NCBI GenBank assembly: GCA_031273145.1
Contig: JAISSL010000100.1
Span: 1-12,168, forward strand
Direction of reading: 5' to 3'
Source: Zoogloeaceae bacterium
GTDB taxonomy: Bacteria > Pseudomonadota > Gammaproteobacteria > Burkholderiales > Rhodocyclaceae
DNA length: 12,168 nucleotides
Program-made: the position numbers and the translations under genes
Notes under the pieces: generated by a model
Told to the model about the DNA's origin: nothing
Database searches by the model: none
The model's input: only the letters and a program-made list of their open reading frames with translations
In this document: one piece after another, positions 1 to 6,268 of the stretch
How the letters are laid out: each line of letters opens with the position of its first letter
Position numbering within the stretch: the first letter of the stretch is position 1

Positions 1-2642
1 CTGCCTTCCTTTCCCTTCTTGCAGATTTCCACGCCCCACAGGAGTTTTCGTCCGTAGAACTCGGGAACGCACAGACGATGCGCGTACAATCCTCCCGTCC
101 ATTCGGCGGGGTCGTATTCGGTACGGTAGCTCAGATCATTTCCGCCCAACGCCTTGCCGCCGGAACCCGCATAGACGCTCTTGCTGGTCGGATCGCCCTC
201 GGCTTCGGTGATGAGCGCCGAGATTCTGCCGGCAAGCTCTTCCGCCGCCGTCGCCGCCATCGTGCCGCCATGCCCGTTCAGTCCCGCGTGCATCAGGTCG
301 TCGTTCTGCTCGTACTGTTCATTTAACCCACCCGGATAAGTCCACAGGATGTTCCGGGTCGGGTTTGAATTGGCGAGAAAATTGTTGACATCAATATCCG
401 AGAGGCTGCCCTGCACGCCCAGGCCAATCGTGAAAGTCTGCATGTGCTGCCAGAAGGCCGGATTCCTCTTGGTCGGCGCAACCTGATTGGGGACGTTGGG
501 CAACAGGTCGACGCCCCAGTAATACATGGCAATGTCCGCCAGACTGCCCTTGACCGCGTAATTCTTGTGCTGTCCGAAGAAAGGGGCGCGCGGCCTGTAC
601 TGGTAGCTTCGCACGGGATTGCCGTTGCTATCCTGCTTTATAACCCGTGGCAAGGTTGCGCCATCTACGTCGCCGCCATTGATCGCGTTGAAGGGCGCCA
701 AATCCACAGCCCGGATTTTTGCGTTGCCATCCGTCATCAGGATGGAGAAGGAACGGCGGCAACCGAAAACCTTGCCCGTGCCGCCCTCGCCGCCCTTTAT
801 ATACCGGGTTGGCGGATATTCCTTCCAGGGCGCCTGGGTCCTGAAATAGTTGCCGGTATTGTTCAGCGCCATATGCAGTTGATGATCCTTTTCCTCAGCG
901 GACGGTTGGGGCGAGACGGCAAGCAGCCAATCGTAGAAGCGCCTGACGAATTGCTGGCCGGCGTAGGGACTTTTCGTCCCGTCCGGTTCGGTCGCGTCTG
1001 CCGGAAAATCCCGGAACGGCACGACCCCGATGCCGTTCCTGCTGGAATCCATCTGTCCCGGCCCGCGCCCGGCGGATGCCCTGGGACTCATGCTCCCCGA
1101 ACTGGTGGTATCGTAGCCCAGACGGATGTGACGACCCTGCATGGCTTCGCCGGGCTTGCCCGGATTCTTCCAGTCCACGAACTGCGAGAACGCGATGGAC
1201 ATGCCCGCTTTCGCCGCCATGTTGCGGGTACGATAGTAGGTGTACCAGTTCATGAAGTTGCGGATTTCTTCCTGACTGGTGCGCCGCCGGGGCGTTTTTT
1301 CCGTCACCAGTTCGCCGTTGTCGTTTACGAATTGGTTGACCAGATGAGGACGGGATTGTTCCGCGCCGTTCAGGTTGTTGCAGATGCCATTCGCGCAAGT
1401 GCCGGGGCTGTTGAAAATCTGTCCCTTGTACTCAAAATGGGAAACCGGCGCATTGGCAGCATCCTTGTTTTTGTCCCAATAGCCTTTGCCGGTAGTATCG
1501 CCAATTGCGTGGCGACCGGCATAGCAGGTTATCCGCTCTCCTGTGCTGGGCCAGTCGGGCTTTCCCACCCAGGGATAAGGCTCCCAGGGACGCAAAACGC
1601 CCCCGCTCACTCCGTCGTAGCGCGTCGCGTCCATGCACCAGCGGCTTCTTGGACGTACCAGATTGAAAGGCATCGTGCCGCCATGCTCAAAATAGCTGGT
1701 ACTGAGATAGCCATGCCCCACGCCTTCCTCATGAACGTCCCAGAGCCGATAGCCGGTGCGGCAATGCGCGTGCACAACGCCGCCGCGCCAGCTCTGTTCG
1801 GGAAGCTGGGGAACCGGGTTTTGCAAGCGCCCGGAATAAGCGCCGCTTGAGCTTTCCAGCCCTCCGTAGTATTCCTTGCTATCCGTCACTTCCCGGAAAA
1901 TGGTAGGACAAGCGCGGTTGCCAACCAGAGTGCCATTCCCTGTCGCGCTACGGTAGTAGGTTTGAGCCAGCTTGTCGTTCGTGCGGAAGAAATAGCCGGG
2001 CTTGGCGGGGCGAAAAGCCCAGTATTCGTAGTTGTACATGTCGTCTTCCGGTTTGACCTTCGGGTTGAAATTCGGGTTGTCCCGCATGGAATTGTAGGCC
2101 GGAACGTAATCCCAGTAAGCCGCCGCCGCCGCGCCTGTGCCGGTAATCGGAATCGCGCCGCCAGTCTCCCTGTTCGCGCTATTCGCAATCAGGCGGGTCT
2201 TGTTCGCGCACGTCCCGCCTTCCTGCACCTGCTTTGCGTATCCATCCTGACACACCTCAGGCCAGCTGCTCAGTTTGTCGCTGTTCCTGAGATGCGTAAG
2301 CCGGGTGCCATCGTGCCGGACGGGCGGCTGATAGGTGACATCCGGGTTGTAGAAAATCACGTTCAGAAAGGGCGCGGCGCGCAGATGTCCGACCTGCGCC
2401 ACGCCGTAATAGTCGTAGGCTTCGCCTTGCGGCGTTTCGTCCGGCATGTAGGTGTTGTTCATGGACGGATAATCGTCGTGAATGTAGACCACGTTGGGGT
2501 CCATGGGTTTTTCCGCCGTCAGCGGCTGCTGGGCGATGTTGAACTGAGCCGGGACAAGGTTGGAAAAGAGGGCTGCAATCAGCCAGAAGATCGCCCTGCC
2601 CGGAAAAAGGGCAAGGCAGGAAAGAACAGCTTGGGGTTTCAT
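1..2642 (-). CDS. pilY1: PilY1/PilC-type type IV pilus tip adhesin, N-terminal 880 residues (partial)
   Basis: The minus-strand frame starting at ATG 2642 stays open to the left edge, giving 880 codons with no stop; the C-terminus, where PilY1 proteins carry a beta-propeller, is outside the window. An AAGGAAG ribosome site lies just before the ATG. Residues 1-32 form a signal peptide with a hydrophobic core (AIFWLIAALF) and a likely cut after VPA. PilY1-like signatures include PNVVYIHDDYPSMNN (residues 49-63, where family members read PNVLFxLDDSGSM), FSILMTDGN (about 632-640) and HMQTFTIGLG. At least a dozen cysteines suggest disulfides in the exported protein. Known family role: minor pilin-associated adhesin and assembly/retraction factor at the pilus tip. 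The first metal-site motif DxSxS reads D-D-Y-P-S, so the middle Ser is Tyr. No minor pilin genes lie upstream, unlike the usual pilV-W-X-Y1 cluster. Family call confident; substrate or adhesion target unknown. Confidence 0.88.
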   Translation of the reverse strand, partial: MKPQAVLSCLALFPGRAIFWLIAALFSNLVPAQFNIAQQPLTAEKPMDPNVVYIHDDYPSMNNTYMPDETPQGEAYDYYGVAQVGHLRAAPFLNVIFYNPDVTYQPPVRHDGTRLTHLRNSDKLSSWPEVCQDGYAKQVQEGGTCANKTRLIANSANRETGGAIPITGTGAAAAAYWDYVPAYNSMRDNPNFNPKVKPEDDMYNYEYWAFRPAKPGYFFRTNDKLAQTYYRSATGNGTLVGNRACPTIFREVTDSKEYYGGLESSSGAYSGRLQNPVPQLPEQSWRGGVVHAHCRTGYRLWDVHEEGVGHGYLSTSYFEHGGTMPFNLVRPRSRWCMDATRYDGVSGGVLRPWEPYPWVGKPDWPSTGERITCYAGRHAIGDTTGKGYWDKNKDAANAPVSHFEYKGQIFNSPGTCANGICNNLNGAEQSRPHLVNQFVNDNGELVTEKTPRRRTSQEEIRNFMNWYTYYRTRNMAAKAGMSIAFSQFVDWKNPGKPGEAMQGRHIRLGYDTTSSGSMSPRASAGRGPGQMDSSRNGIGVVPFRDFPADATEPDGTKSPYAGQQFVRRFYDWLLAVSPQPSAEEKDHQLHMALNNTGNYFRTQAPWKEYPPTRYIKGGEGGTGKVFGCRRSFSILMTDGNAKIRAVDLAPFNAINGGDVDGATLPRVIKQDSNGNPVRSYQYRPRAPFFGQHKNYAVKGSLADIAMYYWGVDLLPNVPNQVAPTKRNPAFWQHMQTFTIGLGVQGSLSDIDVNNFLANSNPTRNILWTYPGGLNEQYEQNDDLMHAGLNGHGGTMAATAAEELAGRISALITEAEGDPTSKSVYAGSGGKALGGNDLSYRTEYDPAEWTGGLYAHRLCVPEFYGRKLLWGVEICKKGKEG

Positions 2643-2949
2643 GGTACTTCCTTTAGCGCCCTACGGACGAGCCGCGCGCGCTTTAATTATTTTGACAACC
2701 AACGCTGCCATGACGCCGATCCGGGGATGGGCATGAAAGGATGAATCCAGTCACGGCAGGTTGATTTGATTCTAGGTACGAAAAACGCGCCCTTTGCCAA
2801 AAAATAGGACAAGCGGTTACTCTGAAGCGATAAACGGGGCTTTGAAAGGAAATGCTAAACGCTCAATCCCGGTCTTGCCGCTTGACAAGCTGTTTATTGT
2901 TGCTAGAGCGGTTTATGTTTAATCCTGTACATGATGGTATCTCCATCCC

Positions 2950-2963
2950 TTAACCAGGGTTAA
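2950..2963. promoter_or_regulatory. Perfect palindrome TTAACC-AG-GGTTAA, possible operator
   Basis: Two exact 6-base arms separated by two bases, in the intergenic region upstream of pilY1. The size and symmetry suit a dimeric regulator, but no promoter is clearly attached to it, so the role is inferred only. Confidence 0.3.
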
Positions 2964-2973
2964 AGCATGACAC

Positions 2974-3007
2974 GGGCGGCAGGTCTTGCAGACGGCATCC
3001 GCCGCCC
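2974..3007. repeat. REP-like nested hairpin downstream of rlmL
   Basis: GGGCGGC (2974-2980) pairs exactly with GCCGCCC (3001-3007). Inside the loop, GTCT-TGC-AGAC (2983-2993) forms a second small stem. A second imperfect hairpin, GGGAC/GTCCC with a 9-base loop, follows at 3047-3065. Such GC-rich palindromes between genes resemble REP/palindromic units. They lie 90-120 bases past the rlmL stop and could stabilise its transcript. No T-run follows on either strand, so a simple intrinsic terminator is unlikely. Confidence 0.4.
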
Positions 3008-3096
3008 CTACGGACAAGTTCAGTGGACGCGCATTGAACAACATGTAGGGGACGCAACCTCTGTCCCGCCACAGGTCTTGCGGATGGCAAGGGTTT

Positions 3097-4266
3097 TCAA
3101 TTCGCCGTCCGCAGGATGCGGTTGCTGCCCGCTACCATTTCGATTTCATATAGCCTGCACTCCAATGCCCCATTGAACAGCGGGGTTTTGCGGCGGGGGG
3201 AGAGGCGCAGCAATTTCTGGAAATCCGGGTCGGCGGTGAAAATCGCCGCCGTCCAGCCGGGAAATTGACGTTTCAGAACCGTCCCCATCGCCGGATAAAG
3301 CTGCGCCAGCGCGGAGTGTTCGCCCATCCGCTCGCCATACGGCGGATTCGCCACCAGAATGCCGGGTTTATCCGTTGGCGCGGTACATTCCAGAAAATCG
3401 CCTGCCATGACCTCTACCGCGCCTTCCAGTCCGGCATTGGCAAGATTTTTCCGGGTTGCCCGTACCGCGCGGGGGTCAAGGTCGGATGCCCAAATATCCA
3501 GAAAACTCGCTTCCTCCACGGCGTTCAAGGCCATACGGCGAATTTCCTGCCAGACTTCCGCCTGAAAGGGTTTTAAGTTTTCAAAGCCGAAGCGGGGACG
3601 TTCCAGTCCGGGGGCGCGATTGAGCGCCATACAGGCGGCTTCAAGCGCAAAGGTTCCGCTACCGCACATGGGGTCAAACAGAGGCGTGCCGGGATGCCAG
3701 CCGGCAAGTCGCAAAATGCCTGCCGCAAGATTTTCCTTCAGCGGCGCTTCCACATTGGCATGGCGCAAGCCGCGCTGCCAAAGGGGCGCGCCGGAAGTAT
3801 CCAGATAAATCGCGCAATCCCGCGCGGACAAATACACCTGAACCCGAACCTCCGGCGCGCGGGTATCCACATTGGGACGCCGCCCCAAAGCCGTGCGAAA
3901 ACGGTCGCAGACGGCATCCTTTACCCGCAGGGTCACGAAATCCACGCTCTTGACCGGCGAACGGCTGGCCGTCGTCAGTACCCGAAAAGTCGCATCTACC
4001 GAAAAATACCGTTCCCACTCAACCGCAAGCGCCTGCCGATAGATGTCCTCCTCGCCCTTTTCCTTCCGGTAGGGCGCGCTCGCAATCCGCCAGAGAATGC
4101 GCGTTGCGATGCGGGAATGGAGATTGGCGCGATAGCAGGCTTGCCAATCGCCGCTAAATTCCACGCCGCCATGCGTCTCGCGGACGGACTTTGCCCCGGC
4201 CTGGGTCAGTTCCTCGGCCAATAATCTTTCCAGCCCGCGCGGACTGGTGGCAAAAAAATGTTCCAT
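3097..4266 (-). CDS. rlmL: RlmL-type 23S rRNA guanine-N2 methyltransferase (THUMP + Rossmann methylase)
   Basis: 389 residues if started at ATG 4266, which overlaps the hemJ stop as TGATG; in-frame TTG and GTG codons lie just upstream, but the coupled ATG is the best choice. The N-terminal ferredoxin-like and THUMP RNA-binding region covers about residues 1-160, followed by a class I methylase. The SAM-binding motif is DPMCGSGT (198-205), and the catalytic motif is NPPYGER (from 307), typical of enzymes that methylate the exocyclic amine of guanine. In family terms this matches the N-terminal half of E. coli RlmKL (m2G2445 of 23S rRNA); many betaproteobacteria have only this half, so the length is normal and not a truncation. 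It is co-transcribed with hemJ by position. The exact target base is inferred from the family. Confidence 0.88.
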   Translation of the reverse strand: MEHFFATSPRGLERLLAEELTQAGAKSVRETHGGVEFSGDWQACYRANLHSRIATRILWRIASAPYRKEKGEEDIYRQALAVEWERYFSVDATFRVLTTASRSPVKSVDFVTLRVKDAVCDRFRTALGRRPNVDTRAPEVRVQVYLSARDCAIYLDTSGAPLWQRGLRHANVEAPLKENLAAGILRLAGWHPGTPLFDPMCGSGTFALEAACMALNRAPGLERPRFGFENLKPFQAEVWQEIRRMALNAVEEASFLDIWASDLDPRAVRATRKNLANAGLEGAVEVMAGDFLECTAPTDKPGILVANPPYGERMGEHSALAQLYPAMGTVLKRQFPGWTAAIFTADPDFQKLLRLSPRRKTPLFNGALECRLYEIEMVAGSNRILRTAN

Positions 4267-4697
4267 CACCAAAACTGATAAGGCTTCAACACTGCCACAA
4301 AAACCGTGGCAAACATGATGAAGGTGGGTAATTCGTTGAACCAGCGAAACCAGACGTGGCTGCGCTCACTTTTATTTTCCCTGAACTGCCGGATGATGAC
4401 CCCGCAATAGGCGTTATAGAGCGTGAGAACTACCGTAACCGTCGCCTTGAAGTAGAGCCAGAAACCCGACAGGTCAAAGTAAAACCACAGCCACAGGCCG
4501 AACACGACCGCCAGCGCCCCCAACGGACTCATGAAGCGGAACAGCTTTTCCGCCATGCGGAGCAGGCGTTCCTTTTCCGCCTTGCTCTCGGCAGGCACCA
4601 TCGCCAGATTGACGAAGATGCGCGGCAGATAAAACAGTCCCGCAAACCAGGAAATGATGAAAATGATGTGCAGGGCTTTGAGGGTGTTGTAGTCCAT
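4266..4697 (-). CDS. hemJ: HemJ-type protoporphyrinogen IX oxidase / CopD-like membrane protein
   Basis: 143 residues, the usual HemJ size. The start at ATG 4697 has an AAGGA ribosome site six bases upstream (4704-4708) and brings the family's N-terminal motif KALHIIFIISWFAGLFYLPR right to the front. Four membrane segments are visible, near residues 6-24, 50-74, 80-100 and 120-140. His10, the first conserved histidine of HemJ, is present, as are the Arg after FYLP and the late WFNELP motif. Family knowledge: HemJ oxidises protoporphyrinogen IX to protoporphyrin IX in the inner membrane, replacing HemG/HemY. A longer in-frame extension upstream to 4865 is basic, low-quality sequence and overlaps the control region, so it is rejected. 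The stop codon overlaps the rlmL start by one base, implying translational coupling. Confidence 0.87.
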   Translation of the reverse strand: MDYNTLKALHIIFIISWFAGLFYLPRIFVNLAMVPAESKAEKERLLRMAEKLFRFMSPLGALAVVFGLWLWFYFDLSGFWLYFKATVTVVLTLYNAYCGVIIRQFRENKSERSHVWFRWFNELPTFIMFATVFVAVLKPYQFW

Positions 4698-4809
4698 GAA
4701 AAATCCTTGTGGTTCATCCACATGAATCTGCCGTACAGACTGCCGTCTGCAAGACTGTGGGGCGGACGCTGTGGTAGACTTTCGTCCCTTATCCTGCGCC
4801 CTGGCTATT

Positions 4810-4836
4810 CGGGAATCGCGCCAATCGCGTTTCCCG
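4810..4836. promoter_or_regulatory. 27-base imperfect inverted repeat (11-base arms)
   Basis: The left arm CGGGAATCGCG and right arm CGCGTTTCCCG pair at 10 of 11 positions around a CCAAT centre. It lies 80-106 bases before the reductase start and 113-139 bases before the hemJ start, well placed as a shared operator. It could also form an RNA hairpin in either leader; no T-run follows, so a terminator is less likely. Confidence 0.4.
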
Positions 4837-4842
4837 CTGTTT

Positions 4843-4857
4843 TGTGCATTGTGCACA
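4843..4857. promoter_or_regulatory. Palindrome TGTGCA-TTG-TGCACA, possible operator
   Basis: Perfect 6-base arms around a 3-base centre, 59-73 bases before the reductase start codon. Together with the neighbouring larger palindrome it suggests regulated divergent transcription; the binding protein is unknown. Confidence 0.35.
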
Positions 4858-4915
4858 GGCGGCATTCTAGCCGATTCGCGCCCTACCCTGACAATTCATT
4901 GAGAAGCCGGAAATT

Positions 4916-5932
4916 ATGCCTCATCAAATTACCCTGATGCCCAGCGGCATCGCCTTTGCCGCCGACGCAAATGAAACCCTGCTCGAAGCCGCGCTGCGGC
5001 AGGATATTCTCCTGCCGCACGGCTGCAAGCATGGCGCGTGCGGCACCTGTAAGGGAAGCGTGCTTTCCGGCGCGGCTGATCCCGGCAAATATCTGCCCCA
5101 TGCACTATCCGATACCGAGCGCGAGGCGGGGAAAATCCTGTTCTGCGCTGCCCATGCCAAAAGCGATTTGACGCTGGATTGCCCGCAGGCCAGCATGAGC
5201 GCCCGGATTCATCCGAAAAGCCTCCCGGTTCGCATCGAGCATCTGGAAAAAGTTGCCGAAGACATCATTTTGTTGCGTTTGCGCCTGCCGGCCTCTGAAA
5301 CCTTTACGTTTCGCGCCGGACAATACCTTGATTTTCTGCTGACGGAAAACCGGCGACGCAGTTTTTCCATCGCCAACGCGCCGGAAAGCGGGGATTTTAT
5401 CGAACTCCACATCCGGCGTATCCGGGGCGGCTTTTTTACCACCTGGTTGTTCGAGACGGCCAAGGTCAAGGACATCCTGCAAATTGAAGGGCCGTATGGC
5501 AGCTTTTTTCTGCACGAAGCAAGCGAAAAGCCCGCCATTCTGATGGCTACCGGGACGGGCTTTGCCCCGATCAAAAGCATGGTGGAATGGAGCCTTGCCC
5601 AGAACCACTGCCGCCCGCTCCATTTCTACTGGGGCAGCCGCCACGCAAGCGGCCTTTATGCCCGCGCCTTGCCGGAACGATGGGCGGCGGAACATTCCCA
5701 CCTCCGTTTTACGCCGGTTCTCTTCAAGTCTGCGCCCGACTGGGAAGGCCGCACCGGGTCTATAGAAGAAGTGGTTGCCGCCGATTATCCAGACCTCTCC
5801 ACGTTTGAGGTCTATGCCTGCGGCAGCCCGGAGATGGTCGAAACCGCCCAACAAACCCTGCTTGAACGTTGCCGCCTGCCCGAAAGCGCCTTTTACGCCG
5901 ACGCCTTTACTTTTGCAGCGCCAGAACAATGA
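4916..5932 (+). CDS. AscD/CDP-6-deoxyglucoseen reductase-like 2Fe-2S / FAD / NAD(P) oxidoreductase
   Basis: 338 residues, full length for the family. An N-terminal plant-type ferredoxin domain (1-90) carries the cluster ligands C37, C42, C45 (HGCKHGACGTCKG) and C77. A ferredoxin-reductase module follows: FAD motif RSFS (148-151) with the preceding FRAGQYLDF, pyridine-nucleotide motif GTGFAP (213-218), CGSPEMV (302-308), and a C-terminal YADAFTF. Electrons would flow from NAD(P)H through FAD to the iron-sulfur cluster. The family name comes from AscD of deoxysugar synthesis, but many proteobacteria have such a gene without that pathway and its partner is unknown; no sugar genes are visible here. 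The last 28 codons and the stop are present a second time at 7588-7674, marking an insertion just downstream. The gene itself is intact. Weak ribosome site (CCGGAAATT before ATG). Confidence 0.88.
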   Translation: MPHQITLMPSGIAFAADANETLLEAALRQDILLPHGCKHGACGTCKGSVLSGAADPGKYLPHALSDTEREAGKILFCAAHAKSDLTLDCPQASMSARIHPKSLPVRIEHLEKVAEDIILLRLRLPASETFTFRAGQYLDFLLTENRRRSFSIANAPESGDFIELHIRRIRGGFFTTWLFETAKVKDILQIEGPYGSFFLHEASEKPAILMATGTGFAPIKSMVEWSLAQNHCRPLHFYWGSRHASGLYARALPERWAAEHSHLRFTPVLFKSAPDWEGRTGSIEEVVAADYPDLSTFEVYACGSPEMVETAQQTLLERCRLPESAFYADAFTFAAPEQ

Positions 5933-5938
5933 ACAAAC
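5846..5938 (+). repeat. Left copy of 93-base direct repeat (3' end of reductase gene)
   Basis: Codons 311-338, the stop and six further bases of the reductase gene. It aligns without gaps to 7588-7680 at 78 of 93 positions. Six of the ten changed sense codons are synonymous, so both copies appear to have evolved as coding DNA. Confidence 0.9.
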
Positions 5939-5971
5939 CCGTCAGTTGAATGATTCATGTGAGTTACCATC

Positions 5972-6000
5972 TTGACAACATTCCAGACCTGGAACACAAT
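5972..6000 (+). promoter_or_regulatory. Promoter of the nuclease gene (TTGACA - 17 - CACAAT)
   Basis: An exact -35 consensus TTGACA (5972-5977), the ideal 17-base spacer and a -10 box CACAAT (5995-6000, four of six matches). Transcription would start near 6007, giving a leader of about 25 bases with AAGGAG before ATG 6032. The spacer carries a perfect palindrome (5981-5994). Confidence 0.6.
5981..5994. promoter_or_regulatory. Operator-like palindrome TTCCAG-AC-CTGGAA inside the promoter spacer
   Basis: A perfect 6-2-6 inverted repeat fills most of the gap between the -35 and -10 boxes. A protein bound there would block RNA polymerase. The first gene product has an N-terminal helix-turn-helix, so negative autoregulation is the simplest reading, as is known for many restriction-modification systems. 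The binding itself is inferred. Confidence 0.5.
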
Positions 6001-6031
6001 GATACAAGATTTGGCTCAAGGAGATACTGCA

Positions 6032-6268
6032 ATGGATGTCATGACGGCAAGAGAAGCAGCCCAAAAATGGAACGTTACACAGCGGCGGGTTGCGACGCTG
6101 TGCTCGGAAAATCGCATTGATGGGGCGGAACTTATCGGAAACATGTGGCTTATTCCGAAATCGGCTCAAAAGCCGGAAGACGGGCGTGTTACCCGCTTTG
6201 ACCCGCCTACAGACATGGCTGTCAAGCCCTTTCTGAAGTGGGCAGGCGGCAAGTCGCAAATTTTAGGG
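6032..6268 (+). pseudogene. Remnant of HTH-Dam adenine-N6 methyltransferase gene, 5' end only
   Basis: Only the helix-turn-helix and the first methylase motif (KPFLKWAGGKSQIL) survive. The target-recognition region and the DPPY catalytic motif are absent, and the sequence runs directly into the nuclease ribosome site. An internal deletion of the methylase body is the simplest explanation. The remnant is still in frame with the nuclease and may function as a repressor domain. The exact end of the remnant is approximate. Confidence 0.65.

Larger units (their letters stand above)
2643..3096. other. 454-base intergenic region between rlmL and pilY1
   Basis: No reading frame here has coding character. 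It serves as the leader of pilY1 and the trailer of rlmL, both on the minus strand. It holds a perfect palindrome TTAACC-AG-GGTTAA (2950-2963), a long hairpin at 2974-3007 and a smaller one at 3047-3066. I could not identify a pilY1 promoter with confidence. The length suggests that pilY1 has its own complex control region, or that an older gene has decayed here. Confidence 0.6.
4698..4915. promoter_or_regulatory. Divergent control region between hemJ and the reductase gene
   Basis: 218 bases separate the two divergent start codons. It contains a hairpin CAGAC-TGCC-GTCTG (4736-4749), a 27-base imperfect palindrome at 4810-4836, and a 15-base palindrome at 4843-4857. Promoters for both directions must lie here or beyond, but no pair of -35 and -10 boxes stands out. 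The reductase has only a weak GGA ribosome site before ATG 4916. Confidence 0.5.

Noticed and set aside
444..1850. Plus-strand open frame of 468 codons
   Set aside because: It runs antisense to pilY1, whose minus-strand frame has a signal peptide, ribosome site and family motifs; the plus frame has no recognisable domain.
2694..2720. Sigma-54 type promoter ahead of pilY1 (TGGCAG ... TTGT on the minus strand)
   Set aside because: The spacing between the GG and GC-like elements is one base too long and the GC element is imperfect.
1962..2744. Plus-strand open frame of 260 codons
   Set aside because: Antisense to the 5' end and leader of pilY1; no motif and no good ribosome site.
2882..2910. 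TTGACA at 2882 as a plus-strand promoter
   Set aside because: No acceptable -10 box at 16-18 bases, and no plus-strand gene follows.
2986..4755. Neisseria-type DNA uptake sequence (GCCGTCTGAA)
   Set aside because: The copies read GCCGTCTGCAA, not the uptake core, and are far too rare here compared with about one per kilobase expected in Neisseria.
4698..4865. N-terminal extension of HemJ by 56 residues
   Set aside because: The extension is basic and unlike the family, and covers the divergent control region; ATG 4697 has AAGGA and gives the normal length with His10 in place.
5105..5929. Minus-strand open frame of 274 codons
   Set aside because: Mirror frame of the reductase gene, which has intact cofactor motifs on the other strand.
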